Shown piece after piece: positions 41,201 through 56,200 of a stretch of 64,000 nt of DNA. The notes beneath the pieces are model-generated. The model searched no databases and was not told the DNA's origin. It saw only the letters and a list, made by a program, of their open reading frames with translations. The first letter of the stretch is position 1, and every line of letters starts with the position of its first letter. This DNA is from Bordetella genomosp. 1 (GTDB lineage Bacteria; Pseudomonadota; Gammaproteobacteria; Burkholderiales; Burkholderiaceae_B), in the NCBI RefSeq assembly GCF_002261335.1, contig NZ_NEVL01000003.1, positions 1,426,001 through 1,490,000 of the forward strand, written 5' to 3'. The position numbers were made by a program, and so were the translations under genes.

Positions 41201-44200
41201 CCGTGTTCCAGTCCCAACCCGCCACGGTGGGTGCCTACGGCACCTTTGCCATCGACGCCAACGGCAACTGGACCTACCAGCTCGACAACGCCAATCCCGC
41301 CGTGCAGGCGCTCGGCGCCGACAAGTCGCTGACAGAGACCTTCACAGTCCGTTCGGCCGATGGCAGCACGCATGACGTCACCGTCACCATCCAGGGCACC
41401 AACGATGCGCCGGTGCTCTCCGGGGACGTGACCGGTTCGGTCACCGAGGATGGCGTCAAGACCGCCACCGGCCAGCTGACGGCCACCGACGTCGACACCA
41501 CCGATACGCTGACGTATTCGGTGGTGGGCAACGGCAGCGGCACTTACGGCAGCTTCGCGGTCGACGCCAGCGGCAAGTGGACCTACACGCTCAACAATGG
41601 CGCCGCGCAGACGCTCGTCGCGGGCCAGGCGGTCACCGAGACTTACACCGTCCAGGTCAGTGATGGCCACGGCGGCACCGCCACGCAAACGATCTCGGTC
41701 ACGATCAACGGCACGGACGACACGGCCATCATCACGCCGCACACCCCGGGCGCGGATCGCGGCACGGTCACGGAGGATGGCGGCCTCGCCACGGGTGGCA
41801 AGCTCGACATCGCCGACCCGGACGCCGGCCAGGCGGTGTTCCAGGCGCAACCCGCCACGGCGGGTGCCTATGGCACCTTTGCCATAGACGCCAATGGCAA
41901 CTGGACCTACCAGCTCGACAACGCCAATCCCGCCGTGCAGGCGCTCGGCGCCGACAAGTCGCTCACCGAAACCTTCACGGTGCGTTCGGCCGATGGTTCC
42001 AGCCATGACGTGACGGTGACCATCCAGGGCAGCAACGACGCGCCGGTGCTCTCGGGCGACGTGACCGGCTCGGTCACCGAGGACGGCGTGAAGACGGCCA
42101 CCGGCCAGCTCAGCGCCACCGACGTGGACGCGACGGACACGCTCAGCTATACCGTGGTCGGCAACGCCCATGGCAGCTACGGCAGCTTTACCGTGGATGC
42201 CAGCGGCAAGTGGACGTTCACGCTCGACAACGCCGCAGCACAAGGGCTGAAGGGCGGCCAGGCGGTCACCGAGACCTACACGGTGCAGGTGAGCGACGGC
42301 CACGGCGGCACGGACACGCAAACGATCTCGGTCACGATCAACGGCACGGACGACGCGGCCATCATCACGCCGCACACCCCGGGCGCGGATCGCGGCACGG
42401 TCACGGAGGATGGCGGTCTCACCACCGGCGGCAAGCTCGACATCGCCGACCCGGACGCCGGCCAGGCCGTGTTCCAGGCCCAGCCCGCCACGGCGGGTGC
42501 CTACGGCACCTTTGCCATCGACGCCAATGGCAACTGGACCTACGCGCTCAACAACGCCAGCCTCGCGGTGCAGGCGCTCGGCGCCGACAAGTCCCTCACC
42601 GAGACCTTCACGGTGACGTCGGCAGACGGGTCGACGCATGACGTGACCGTCACGATCCAGGGCACGAACGACGCGCCCAGCCTGTCGGGCGCGCTGAGCG
42701 GCTCGGTCACCGAGGACGGCGTGACGACGGCCACCGGCCAGCTCACGACCTCCGACACGGACGTGACCGACACGCACACCTATGCCGTGGTGGGCAATGC
42801 CAGCGGCGCCTACGGCAGCTTTGCCGTGGACGGCAATGGCAAGTGGACGTACACGCTGGACAACGACGCCGCGCAGAAGCTGGTGGCCGGCCAGGTGGTC
42901 ACCGAGGCCTACACGGTGCAGGTCAGCGACGGCCACGGCGGCACCGATACCAAGACCATCTCGGTCACGATCAACGGCACCGACGATGCGGCCATCATCA
43001 CGCCGCACGCGCCGGGCGCGGATCGCGGCGCTGTCACGGAGGACGGCACGCTCGTTACCGGAGGCAAGCTCGACATCGCCGACCCGGACGCCGGCCAGGC
43101 CGTGTTCCAGGCCCAGCCCGCCACGCCGGGCAGCTACGGCACCTTCGCGGTGGACGCCAACGGCAACTGGAACTACCGGCTCGACAACGCCAACCCTGCT
43201 GTCCAGGCCCTGGGCGTGGGCAAGTCGCTGACCGAGACCTTCACCATCATCTCGGCCGACGGCGCCACGCATGACGTGACCGTCACCATCCAGGGCAGCA
43301 ACGATGTTCCCACGCTGTCGGGCGACGTGAGCGGCAGCGTCACGGAGGACGGCACCCAGATTGCCAGCGGCAAACTCACCGGCGCCGACATCGACGTGGG
43401 CGACGCCCTCGCCTACGCCGTGGTCGGCAGCGGCCAGGGCACCTTCGGCAGCTTCACGGTGGATGGCACCGGCAAGTGGGCCTATACGCTGGACAACGCG
43501 GCTGCGCAGACCTTGCGCAGCGGCCAGGCCATCACCGAAACCTACACGGTGCAGGTGAGCGACGGCCAGGGCGGCACCGCCACGCAGGTGGTGAGCATCA
43601 CCATCAACGGCACCGATGACGGCGCCGTCATCACGCCGCACACGCCGGGCGCCGACGCGGGCGTCGTGCGCGAAGATGGCCAGCTTTCCACGGGCGGCAA
43701 GCTCGACATTGCCGACCCCGATGCCGGTCAGGCGGTGTTCCAGCCGCAGCCCGGCACGGCGGGCGCCTACGGCACGTTTGCGGTGGACGGCGCCGGCAAC
43801 TGGACCTACACCCTCGACAACGGCAACACCGCCGTGCAGGCGCTGGGCGCCGGCAAGTCGCTCTCCGAGACCTTCACGGTGCGCTCGGCCGACGGCAGCA
43901 CGCACGATGTCACGGTCAGCATCCAGGGCACGAACGATGCGCCGACGCTCTCCGGTGACCCGACCGGCTCCGTGACGGAGGACGGCACCCAGACCGCGAC
44001 CGGCACACTCACCGGTGCCGACATCGACACGGGCGACGTGTTGACCTATGCCGTGACCGGCGCCGCCAATGGCGCGTACGGCAGCTTTGCGGTCGACGCC
44101 AACACCGGGCGCTGGACTTATACGCTCGACAACGGCGCCGCGCAGGCGCTGAAATCGGGCCAGGCGGTGACCGAGACCTACACGGTCCAGGTCAGCGACG

Positions 44201-47200
44201 GCCAGGGCGGCACCGACACGCGTGTCGTCTCGGTCACCATCAACGGCACGGACGACGCGGCCATCATCACGCCGCACACCCCGGGCGCCGACACGGGCAC
44301 GGTGCGAGAGGACGCCGCCCTGTCGACGGCCGGCAAGCTGGACATCGTGGATCCCGATGCCGGCCAGGCCGTCTTCCAGGCCCAGCCCGGCACGCCGGGC
44401 GCGTACGGCACGTTCGTGATCGACGCCAATGGTGCGTGGACCTACAGCCTCGACAACACTAGCCTCGCCGTGCAGGCGCTTGGGGCCGGCAAGTCGCTCG
44501 CCGAGACCTTCACGGTCAAGGCGGCCGACGGCAGCACGCACGACGTCACGATCACGATTCAAGGCACAAACGACGCGCCCACGCTGTCGGGCGAAGTGTC
44601 CGGATCGGTGACCGAAGACGGCACGCAGACCGCCACCGGCACGCTCACGGGTGCCGACATCGACACGGGCGACGTGTTGACCTACGCCGTGACCGGCGCG
44701 GCCCAGGGCACCTATGGCAGCTTTGCGGTCGACGCCAATACAGGACGCTGGACCTACACGCTCGACAACGCCGCCGCGCAGGCACTGAAGAGCGGCCAGA
44801 GTGTCGTCGAGAGCTACACCGTACAAGTCAGCGATGGCCAGGGCGGCACGGCCAGCAAGGTCGTGTCGGTCACCATCAACGGCACCGACGACGCGGCCGT
44901 CATCACGCCCCATACCCCGGGCGCCGACGCCGGCATCGTTCGGGAAGACGGCACGCTGCTCGCCACCGGCAAGCTAGACGTGGTCGACCCCGATGCGGGC
45001 CAGGCCGTGTTCCAGGCGCAGGCCGGCACCGCGGGCAAATACGGCAGCTTTGCCGTCGATTCCTCCGGTAACTGGACCTACAACCTCGACAACGCCAACG
45101 CCAATGTGCAGGCGCTGGGCAACGGCCGCTCGCTCACCGAGACCTTCACGGTCAAGTCGGCTGACGGCAGCACGCATGACGTGACGGTCACCATCCAGGG
45201 CACCAACGACGCGCCGAAGCTGTCCGGCGACGTGACCGGCTCGGTCACGGAAGATGGCGTGAAGACCGCCACCGGTCAGTTGACCGGCACCGACATCGAC
45301 GTGGGCGACACGCTCAGCTACAGCGTTGCCGGCAGTGCGAGCGGCACCTACGGCAGCTTCGCCGTCGATGCCAACGGCAAGTGGACCTACACGCTGAATA
45401 ACGCCGCGGCCCAGACGTTGGTGTCCGGCCAAGCGGTGACCGAGACCTACACGGCCCAGGTCAGCGACGGCCAGGGCGGCACCGACACCAAGGTCGTATC
45501 CATCACGATCAACGGCACCGACGATGCCGCCGTCATCACGCCGCACACCCCCGGGGCCGATCTGGGCACCGTGCGCGAAGACGCCACGCTCACCGCGGGC
45601 GGCAAGCTCGACATCGTGGACCCGGATGCCGGCCAGGCCGTGTTCCAGGCCCAGGCCGCCACCCAGAGCGCTTACGGCACCTTCGCCGTGGATTCGAGCG
45701 GTAACTGGACCTACAACCTCGACAACAGCAACCCGGCCGTGCAGGCGCTGGGCGCGGGCAAGTCGCTGACCGAGACCTTCACGGTCAAGGCCGCAGACGG
45801 TTCGAGCCATGACGTGACCATCACGATCCAGGGCACCAACGACGCGCCGACCTTGAGCGGCGATCAGACCGGTTCCGTGACGGAAGACGGCACGCAGACG
45901 GCCACCGGCCGGCTCACGGGCACGGATATCGACGTGGGCGACACCCTCACCTACGCCGTGACCGGTGCGGCCAAGGGCACCTATGGCGCCTTCGCGGTCG
46001 ACGCCAACACCGGCCGCTGGACTTACACGCTCGACAACGGCGCCGCCCAGTCGCTGAAGTCCGGCCAGGCCATCACCGAAACCTACACCGTCCAGGTCAG
46101 CGACGGCCACGGCGGCACGGATACCCAGGTCGTGTCCATCACGATCAACGGCACCGACGATGCGGCCATCATCACACCGCGCCTGCCGGGTTCCGACACC
46201 GGCATCGTCCGTGAAGATGCCCTGCTTGCCACCGGCGGCAAGCTGGACGTCTTCGACGCCGACGCGGGCCAGTCCAGCTTCCAGGTGCAGGCCGCGACCA
46301 AGGGCGCCTATGGCACCTTCGCCGTCGATGCGAGCGGTAATTGGACCTATAACCTCGACAACGCCAGCCTCGCCGTCCAGGCGCTGGGCGCGGGCAAGTC
46401 GCTCACCGAGACCTTCACGGTCAAGTCGGCCGACGGCACCACGCACGACGTGACCGTCACGGTGCAAGGCACCAACGACGCGCCGACGTTGAGGGGCGAC
46501 GTGACCGGCGCGGTCACCGAGGATGGCGTGAAGACCGCGACCGGCCAGCTCACCGGCACCGACGTGGACGCGGGCGACAAGCTCAGCTACGCGGTGATCG
46601 GCAGCAGTGCCGGCGCCTTCGGCAGCTTCGCCGTCGACGCCAATGGCAAGTGGACCTACACGCTCGACAACACGGCCGCGCAGGCCCTCAAGAGCGGCCA
46701 GTCCGTCACCGAGACCTACACCGTGCAGGTGAGCGACGGCCAGGGCGGCACGGACACGAAGACGGTCTCCATCGTCATCAACGGCACCGACGATGCCGCC
46801 ATCATCACGCCGCACACGCCGGGCGCCGATCTCGGTACGGTCCGCGAAGACGGTCTGCTGGTCACTGGGGGCAAGCTGGATGTGAGCGACGCCGACGCCG
46901 GCCAGTCGACCTTCCAGGCGCAACTGGCCACCAAGGGCAGCTACGGCAGCTTTGCCATCGACGCCGCGGGCAACTGGAACTACCTGCTCGACAACGCCAA
47001 TCCCGCCGTCCAGGCCCTCGGCGTGGGCAAGACCCTGACCGAGACCTTCACGGTCAAGTCGGCCGACGGCACCACGCACGACGTCACCGTCACGATCCAG
47101 GGCAGCAACGATGCCCCGATCCTGCGCGGTGACCAGACCGGCTCGGTCACGGAAGATGGCGTCAAGACGGCCACCGGCCAGCTCACCGGCTCGGACATCG

Positions 47201-50200
47201 ACGTGGGCGACACGCTGACCTACTCGGTCACCAGCCCGGCCAATGGCGCCTTCGGCACGTTCAGCGTGGACGCCAACACCGGCAAGTGGACCTACACGCT
47301 CGACAATGCGGCGGCGCAGTCGCTCGCGTCCGGCCAGGCCGTCAACGAGGCCTACACGGTGCAAGTGAGCGATGGCCAGGGCGGTTTCGACACCAGGGTG
47401 GTGGTCATCACCATCAACGGCACCGACGACGCGGCCATCATCACCCCGCACACGCCGGGCGCCGACACCGGCATCGTCAAGGAAGACAGCCTGCTGCAGC
47501 TCACCACGGGCGGCAACCTGGATGTTTCCGACCCGGATGCCGGCCAGGGATACTTCCAGATCCAGGTGGCCACCAAGGGCGCCTATGGCAGCTTCGGCGT
47601 CGACGCGGCCGGTCACTGGACCTACGCGCTGGACAACGCCAACTTCAACGTCCAGGCACTGGGCGTGGGCAAAACGCTCACCGAGACCTTCACGGTGAAG
47701 TCGGCAGACGGCACCACGCACGACGTGACCGTCACGATCCAGGGCACCAACGACGCGCCCATCCTGCGCGGCGACCAGACGGGTAGCGTGACCGAAGACG
47801 GCACCAAGACGGCGACGGGCCAGCTCACCGGCATCGACATCGACGTGGGCGACCGGCTCAGCTACGCGGTCACGAGCCCGCCCAAGGGCACGTTCGGCAC
47901 GTTCTCGGTCGATGCCAACACCGGCAAGTGGACCTACACGCTGGACAACGCCGCGGCGCAGACCCTGGTCGCGGGCCAGGCCGTGACCGAGGCGTACACC
48001 GTGCAGGTCAGTGACGGCCAGGGCGGTACCGACACCCGCGTCGTCGTCATCACGATCAACGGCGCCGACGACAGCGCGATCATCACGCCGCACACGCCCG
48101 GCGCCGATCTCGGCGCGGTAAAGGAAGACGGCACCCTCAGCACCGGCGGCAAACTCGACGTGTCCGACGCCGACGCGGGCCAATCGTTCTTCCAGACCCA
48201 GCTCGCCACGCCGGGCGCCTACGGCGTCTTCGGCGTCGATGCCAGCGGTAACTGGACCTATGTGCTGAACAACGCGAACCTCAACGTGCAGGCGCTCGGC
48301 GCGGGCAAATCGCTGACCGAGACGTTCACCGTCAAGTCGGCCGACGGCACAGCGAGCCAGGTCACGGTCACCATCCAGGGCACCAACGACGCCCCGAAGT
48401 TGACCGGCGATCAGACCGGTTCCGTGACCGAAGACGGCACGCAAACCGCCACCGGCAAGCTCACCGGCGTCGATATCGACGTGGGCGACACCCTCACCTA
48501 CTCGGTGACGGGTGCGGCCAAGGGCACCTACGGCAGCTTCACCGTCGACGCCAATACCGGCCGCTGGACCTACACGCTCGACAACAGCGCCGCGCAGGTG
48601 CTGAAGTCCGGCCAGGCCGTGACCGAGACCTATACGGTCCAGGTCAGCGATGGCCAGGGTGGCACCGACACCAAGGTGGTAAACATCACTATCAACGGCA
48701 CGGATGACGCGGCCATCATCAGGCCGCATGCGCCCGGCGCCGACGCGGGCGCGGTGCGCGAAGACACCACGCTCTCGACCGCCGGCAAGCTGGACGTCGT
48801 CGACCCCGACGCCGGCCAGGCCGTGTTCCAGGCCCAGACCGCGACCAAGGGCGCCTACGGCACCTTCGCCGTGGATTCGAGCGGTAACTGGACCTACAAC
48901 CTCGACAACAGCAGCGTCGCGGTGCAGGCGCTCGGCGCCGGCAAGTCCGTCACCGAGACCTTCACGGTGAAGTCGGCCGACGGCACCGCCAGCCAGGTCA
49001 CCGTGACGGTGCAGGGCACCAATGACGCGCCCAAGCTCTCGGGCGAGGTCACCGGCGCGGTGACCGAGGACGGCACGCAGACGGCCACGGGCAAACTCAC
49101 CGGCGCGGACGTGGACGTGGGCGACACCCTGACCTACTCGGTCACGGGTGCCGCCAAGGGCACCTACGGCAGCTTTGCGGTCGACGCCAACACGGGCCGG
49201 TGGACCTACACGCTCGACAACGCTGCGGCGCAGTCGCTCAAGAGCGGCCAGGCCGTCGTCGAGACCTATACGGTGCAGGTGAGCGATGGCCAAGGCGGCA
49301 CCGACACCAAGGTGGTGTCGGTCACCATCAATGGCACCCACGACGCCGCGATCATCACGCCCCATACCCCGGGCGCCGACGCCGGCACCGTTCGGGAAGA
49401 CGGCACGCTGCTCGCCTCGGGCAAGCTCGACGTGGTGGACGTGGACGCGGGCCAGGCGACCTTCCAGGCGCAGGCCGGCACCGCGGGCAAATACGGCACC
49501 TTTGCCGTCGATGCCTCCGGTAACTGGACCTACAACCTCGACAACGCCAACGCCAATGTGCAGGCGCTGGGCAACGGCCGCTCGCTCACCGAGACCTTCA
49601 CGGTCAAGTCGGCCGACGGCAGCACGCACGACGTGACAGTCACCATCCAGGGCACCAACGACGCGCCGAAGCTGTCCGGCGACGTGAGTGGTTCCGTGAC
49701 GGAAGACGGCGTGAAGACCGCCACCGGCCAGCTCACCGGCGCGGATATCGATGTCGGCGACAAGATGAGCTATTCGGTCGTCGGCAACGCCACCAACACC
49801 TACGGCAGCTTCGCCGTCGATGCCAACGGCAAGTGGACCTACACGCTGAACAACACCGCGGCCCAGACGCTGGTGTCCGGCCAAGCGGTGACCGAGACCT
49901 ACACGGTCCAGGTCAGCGACGGCCAGGGCGGCAACGACACCAAGGTCGTGTCCATCACGATCAACGGCACCGACGATGCCGCCGTCATCACGCCGCACAC
50001 ACCCGGCGCCGATCTCGGCACCGTGCGTGAGGATGGCACGCTGAGCACGGGTGGCAAGCTCGACATCGTGGATCCGGATGCCGGCCAGGCCGTGTTCCAG
50101 GCCCAGGCCGCCACCCAGAGCGCTTACGGCACCTTCGCCGTGGATTCGAGCGGTAACTGGACCTACAACCTCGACAACAACAACCCCGCCGTGCAGGCGC

Positions 50201-53200
50201 TGGGTGCCAACAAGACGCTGACCGAGACCTTCACGGTCAAGTCGGCCGACGGCACCGCCAGCCAGGTCACCGTGACCATCCAGGGCACCAACGACGCGCC
50301 GAAGTTGAGCGGCGATCAGACCGGTTCCGTGACGGAAGACGGCACGCAGACGGCCACCGGCAAGCTCACCGGCACCGACATAGACACCGGCGACACGCTC
50401 ACCTACGCCGTCACCGGCGCGGCCAAGGGCGCCTACGGTCTGTTCGCGGTGGATCCCTCCACGGGCAAGTGGACCTATCTGCTGGACAACGGCGCGGCCC
50501 AGGCGCTCAAGAGCGGCCAGGCCGTGACCGAGACGTACACCGTCCAGGTCAGCGACGGCCAGGGCGGCACCGCCAGCCAGGTCGTATCCATCACGATCAA
50601 CGGCACCGACGACGCCGCCATCATCACCCCCCGCCTGCCGGGTTCTGATACCGGCATCGTCCGCGAGGACGCCCTGCTCGCCACCGGTGGCAAGCTGGAC
50701 GTGTTCGACCCGGACGCGGGCCAGGCCGTGTTCCAGGCCCAGGCCGCGACCAAGGGCGCCTATGGCACCTTCGCCGTCGATGCCTCCGGTAACTGGACCT
50801 ACAACCTCGACAACGGCAGCCTCGCCGTACAGGCGCTGGGCGCCAACAAATCGCTGACCGAGACCTTCACGGTGAAGTCGGCCGACGGATCCACGCACGA
50901 CGTCACCGTCACGGTGCAAGGCACCAACGACGCGCCGAAGCTCTCCGGCGACGTGACCGGCGCGGTCACCGAGGATGGCGTGAAGACCGCGACCGGCCAG
51001 CTCACCGGCACCGACATCGACGCGGGCGACACGCTGACCTACTCGGTCACCAGCCCGGCCAAGGGCGCCTTCGGCAGCTTCGCCGTCGACGCCAATGGCA
51101 AGTGGACCTACACGCTCGACAACACGGCCGCGCAGTCGCTGGCGGGTGGACAGTCGGTCACCGAAACCTATGTGGTACAGGTCAGCGACGGTCAGGGCGG
51201 CACCGACACGAAGGTGGTGAGCATCACCATCAACGGCACCGACGACGCGGCCATCATCACGCCGCACACGCCGGGCGCCGACACCGGCATCGTCAAGGAA
51301 GACAGCCTGCTGCAGCTCACCACGGGCGGCAACCTCGACGTGTCCGACCCGGATGCCGGCCAGGGCTATTTCCAGATCCAGGTCGCGACCAAGGGTGCGT
51401 ACGGCAGCTTCGGCGTGGACGCGGCCGGCCACTGGACCTACGCGCTGGACAACGCCAACCTCAACGTCCAGGCACTGGGCGTGGGCAAGACCCTCACCGA
51501 GACCTTTACGGTGAAGTCGGCAGACGGCACCACGCACGACGTGACGGTGACCATCCAGGGCACCAACGACGCGCCCATCCTGCGCGGCGACCAGACGGGT
51601 AGCGTGACCGAAGATGGCGTCAAGACCGCGACGGGCCAGCTCACCGGCATCGACATCGACGTGGGCGACCGGCTGAGCTACGCGGTCACGAGCTCGCCCA
51701 AGGGCACGTTCGGCTCTTTCTCGGTCGATGCCAACACCGGCACGTGGACCTACACGTTGGACAACGCCGCGGCGCAGACCCTGGTCGCGGGCCAGGCCGT
51801 GACCGAGGCGTACACCGTGCAGGTCAGTGACGGCCAGGGCGGTACCGACACCCGCGTCGTCGTCATCACGATCAACGGCGCCGACGACAGCGCGATCATC
51901 ACGCCGCACACGCCCGGCGCCGATCTCGGCGCGGTAAAGGAAGACGGCACCCTCAGCACCGGCGGCAAACTCGACGTGTCCGACGCCGACGCGGGCCAGT
52001 CGTTCTTCCAGGCCCAGCTCGCCACACCGGGTGCTTATGGCGTCTTCGGCGTCGATGCCAGCGGTAACTGGACCTATGTGCTGAACAACGCAAACCTCAA
52101 CGTGCAGGCGCTCGGCGCCGGCAAGTCGTTGACCGAGACCTTCACGGTCAAGTCGGCCGACGGTACGGCGAGCCAGGTCACGGTCACCATCCAGGGCACC
52201 AACGACGCGCCGAAGTTGACCGGCGATCAGACCGGTTCCGTGACCGAAGACGGCACCCAGACCGCCACCGGCAAACTCACCGGCGTCGATATCGACGTGG
52301 GCGACACCCTCACCTACTCGGTGACGGGCGCAGCCAAGGGCACCTACGGCAGCTTCACCGTCGACACCAATACCGGCCGCTGGACCTACACGCTGGACAA
52401 CAGCGCCGCCCAGGTGCTGAAGTCCGGCCAGGCCGTGACGGAAACGTACACGGTCCAGGTCAGCGACGGCCAGGGCGGCACCGACACGAAGGTGGTAAAC
52501 ATCACCATCAACGGCACGGATGACGCGGCCATCATCAGGCCGCATGCGCCCGGCGCCGACGCGGGCGCGGTGCGCGAAGACACCACGCTCTCGACCGCCG
52601 GCAAGCTGGACGTCGTCGACCCCGACGCCGGCCAGGCAGTCTTCCAGGTGCAGACCGCGACCAAGGGCGCCTACGGCACCTTCGCCGTGGATGCCTCCGG
52701 TAACTGGACCTACAACCTCGACAACAGCAGCGTCGCGGTGCAGGCGCTCGGCGCCGGCAAATCCGTTACCGAGACCTTCACGGTGAAATCGGCCGACGGC
52801 ACCGCCAGCCAGGTCACGGTCACGGTGCAGGGCACCAACGACGCGCCCAGGTTGAGCGGCGACGTGACCGGATCGGTCACCGAAGACGGCGTGAAGACGG
52901 CGACCGGCCAGCTGACCGGCACCGACGTGGACGCGGGCGACAAGCTCGGCTACGCGATCGTGGGCAACGCCAGCAACGCCTACGGCAGCTTTGCCGTCGA
53001 CGCCAACACGGGCCGGTGGACCTACACGCTCGACAACGCCGCGGCGCAGTCGCTCAAGAGCGGCCAGGCCGTCGTCGAGACCTACACCGTGCAGGTGAGC
53101 GACGGCCAGGGCGGCACCGACACCAAGGTGGTGAGCATCACCATCAACGGCACCGACGATGCGGCCATCATCACGCCGCGCACGCCGGGTGCGGACGCGG

Positions 53201-56200
53201 GCACGGTCAAGGAAGACGGCACGCTCACGGCGGGCGGCAAGCTCGACATCGTGGATCCGGACGCCGGCCAGGCCGTGTTCCAGGTCCAGGCCGCCACCAA
53301 AGGCAGCTACGGCACCTTCGCCATCGATGCCTCCGGTAACTGGACCTACAACCTCGACAACGCCAACACCAGCGTGCAGGCGCTGGGCAACGGCCGCTCG
53401 CTCACCGAGACCTTCACGGTCAAGGCGGCCGACGGCACCGCCAGCCAGGTCACGGTCACGATCCAGGGCACCAACGACGCGCCGAAGCTCTCCGGCGAAC
53501 AGACCGGCTCGGTGACCGAGGACGGCACCCAGATCGCCACCGGCAAGCTCACCGGCACCGACGTGGACACGGGCGACCTGCTGACCTACTCGGTGACGGG
53601 CGCGGCCAAGGGCGCCTACGGGGCCTTCGCGGTGGATCCGCTCACCGGCCGCTGGACCTATGTGCTCGACAACGTGGCGGCCCAGGCGCTCAAGAGCGGC
53701 CAGGCCATCACCGAGACGTACACGGTGCAGGTCAGCGACAACCAGGGCGGCACCGACACCAAGGTGGTGTCGGTCACCATCAACGGCACCGACGACGGCG
53801 CCATCATCACGCCGCGCACGCTGGGTGCGGACACTGGCCTGGTCAAGGAAGACGGCACGCTCACGGCGGGCGGCAAGCTCGACGTACTCGATCCCGACGC
53901 CGGCCAGGCGGTGTTCCAGGTCCAGGTGGCCACCCGCGGCGCCTACGGCACCTTCGCGCTCGACGCGAGCGGCAATTGGAGCTACACGCTGGACAACGCC
54001 AGCGCATCGGTGCAGGCGCTGGGGGCCGGCAAGTTCCTCACCGAGACCTTCACGGTGAAGTCCGCCGACGGCACCAGCAGCCAGGTCACGGTCACGGTGC
54101 AAGGCACCAACGACGCGCCCAAGCTCTCCGGCGACGTGACCGGCACGGTCACCGAAGACGGCACGCAGACCGCCAGCGGCCAGCTGTCGGCCACCGACGT
54201 GGACACGGGCGACAAGCTCACGTACGCCGTGTCGGGCGCGGCCCGCGGCACCTACGGCAGCTTCGCGATCGACGCCAATACTGGCAAGTGGACCTACACG
54301 CTCGACAACAGCGCCGCGCAGGTGCTCAAGAGCGGCCAGGCCGTGACCGAGAGCTATACGGTGCAGGTGAGCGACGGCCAGGGCGGCGTGGACACCAAGG
54401 TGGTGAACGTCACCATCAACGGCACCGACGACGCGGCCATCATCACCCCGCGCCTGCCGGGCGGCGACACCGGCATCGTCAAGGAAGACAGCCTGCTGCA
54501 GCTCGCCACCGGCGGCAAGCTCGACGTGACCGACCCGGACGCCGGCCAGGCCAGCTTCCAGGCGCAGGCCGGCACCCGGGGCGCCTACGGCACCTTCGCC
54601 ATCGACGCCTCCGGCAACTGGAGCTACAACCTCGACAACAGCAGCCTCGCCGTGCAGGCGCTCGGTGCCGGCAAGACGGTCACCGAGACCTTCACGGTGA
54701 AATCCGCCGACGGCACCGCGAGCCAGGTCACGGTCACGGCGCAAGGCACCAATGACCTGCCCAAGCTCTCCGGTGACGTGAGTGGCGCCGTCACGGAAGA
54801 CGGCGTGAAGACGGCCACCGGCCAGCTCGCCGGCACCGACGTGGACGCAAGCGACACGCTCAGCTACGCGGTGATCGGCAACGCGGCCGGCACCTACGGC
54901 AGCTTCGCGGTCGACGGCACCGGCAAGTGGACCTACACGCTGGACAACGCGGCGGCGCAGGCGCTCAAGAGCGGCCAGAGCGTCACCGAGGTGTACACGG
55001 TGCAGGTCAGCGACGGCCAGGGCGGCACCGACAGCAAGCTCGTGACCATCACGATCAACGGCACCGACGACGCGGCCATCATCACGCCGCGCACGCCAGG
55101 CGCCGACGCCGGCATCCTGAAGGAAGACACCACACTCAGCGCCAGCGGCAAGCTCGACGTGGTCGATCCCGACGCGGGCCAGTCGTCGTTCCAGATCCAG
55201 CTCGCCAACAAGGGCAGCTATGGCACCTTCGCCATCGATGCCAACGGCAACTGGAGCTACAGCCTGGACAACGGCAACAGCGCGGTGCAGGCGCTCGGCG
55301 CGGGCAGGACGCTGAGCGACGTCTTCACGGTCAGGTCGGCCGACGGCACGACCAGCCAGGTCACGATGACGATCCAGGGCACCAACGACGCCCCCAAGCT
55401 CTCCGGCGCGCTTACCGGCAGCGTCACCGAAGACGGCACGCAGACGGCGAGCGGCCAGATGACGGCCACCGACATCGACGTCGGCGACGCCCTCACCTAT
55501 GCGGTGAGCGGTGCGGCCAAGGGCACGTATGGCAGCTTCGCGATCGATGCCAACACCGGCCGCTGGACCTACACGCTGGACAACAGCGCGGCCCAGGTGC
55601 TCAAGAGCGGCCAGGCCGTGACCGAGACCTATACGGTGCAGGTCAGCGACGGCCAGGGCGGCACCGACACCAAGGTGGTGTCGATCACGATCAACGGCAC
55701 CGACGACGTGGCGGTCATCACGCCGAGCAAGCCGGGCGACAACGCCGGCACGCTCAAGGAAGACACCACCCTTGCCGCCGGCGGCAAGCTCAACGTGGTC
55801 GACCCGGATGCGGGCCAGGCGGTGTTCCAGGCGCAGAGCGCGACCAAGGGCGCCTACGGCACCTTCGCCATCGATGCCAACGGCAACTGGAGCTACAACC
55901 TCGACAACGCCAATGCCGCGGTCCAGGCGCTGGGCGCCGGCAAGCTCCTGACCGAGACCTTCACGGTCAAGTCGGCCGACGGCACCGCGAGCCAGATCAC
56001 CGTCACGATCAACGGCACCAACGACGCGCCGGTGCTGTCGGGCGCGGTCACCGGCACCGTCACGGAGGACGGCACGCAGACCGCCAGCGGCCAGCTGTCG
56101 GCCACCGACGTGGACACCGGCGACAAGCTCACCTACGCCGTGTCGGGCGCGGCCCGCGGCACCTACGGCAGCTTCGCCGTCGACGCCAGCACCGGCCGCT

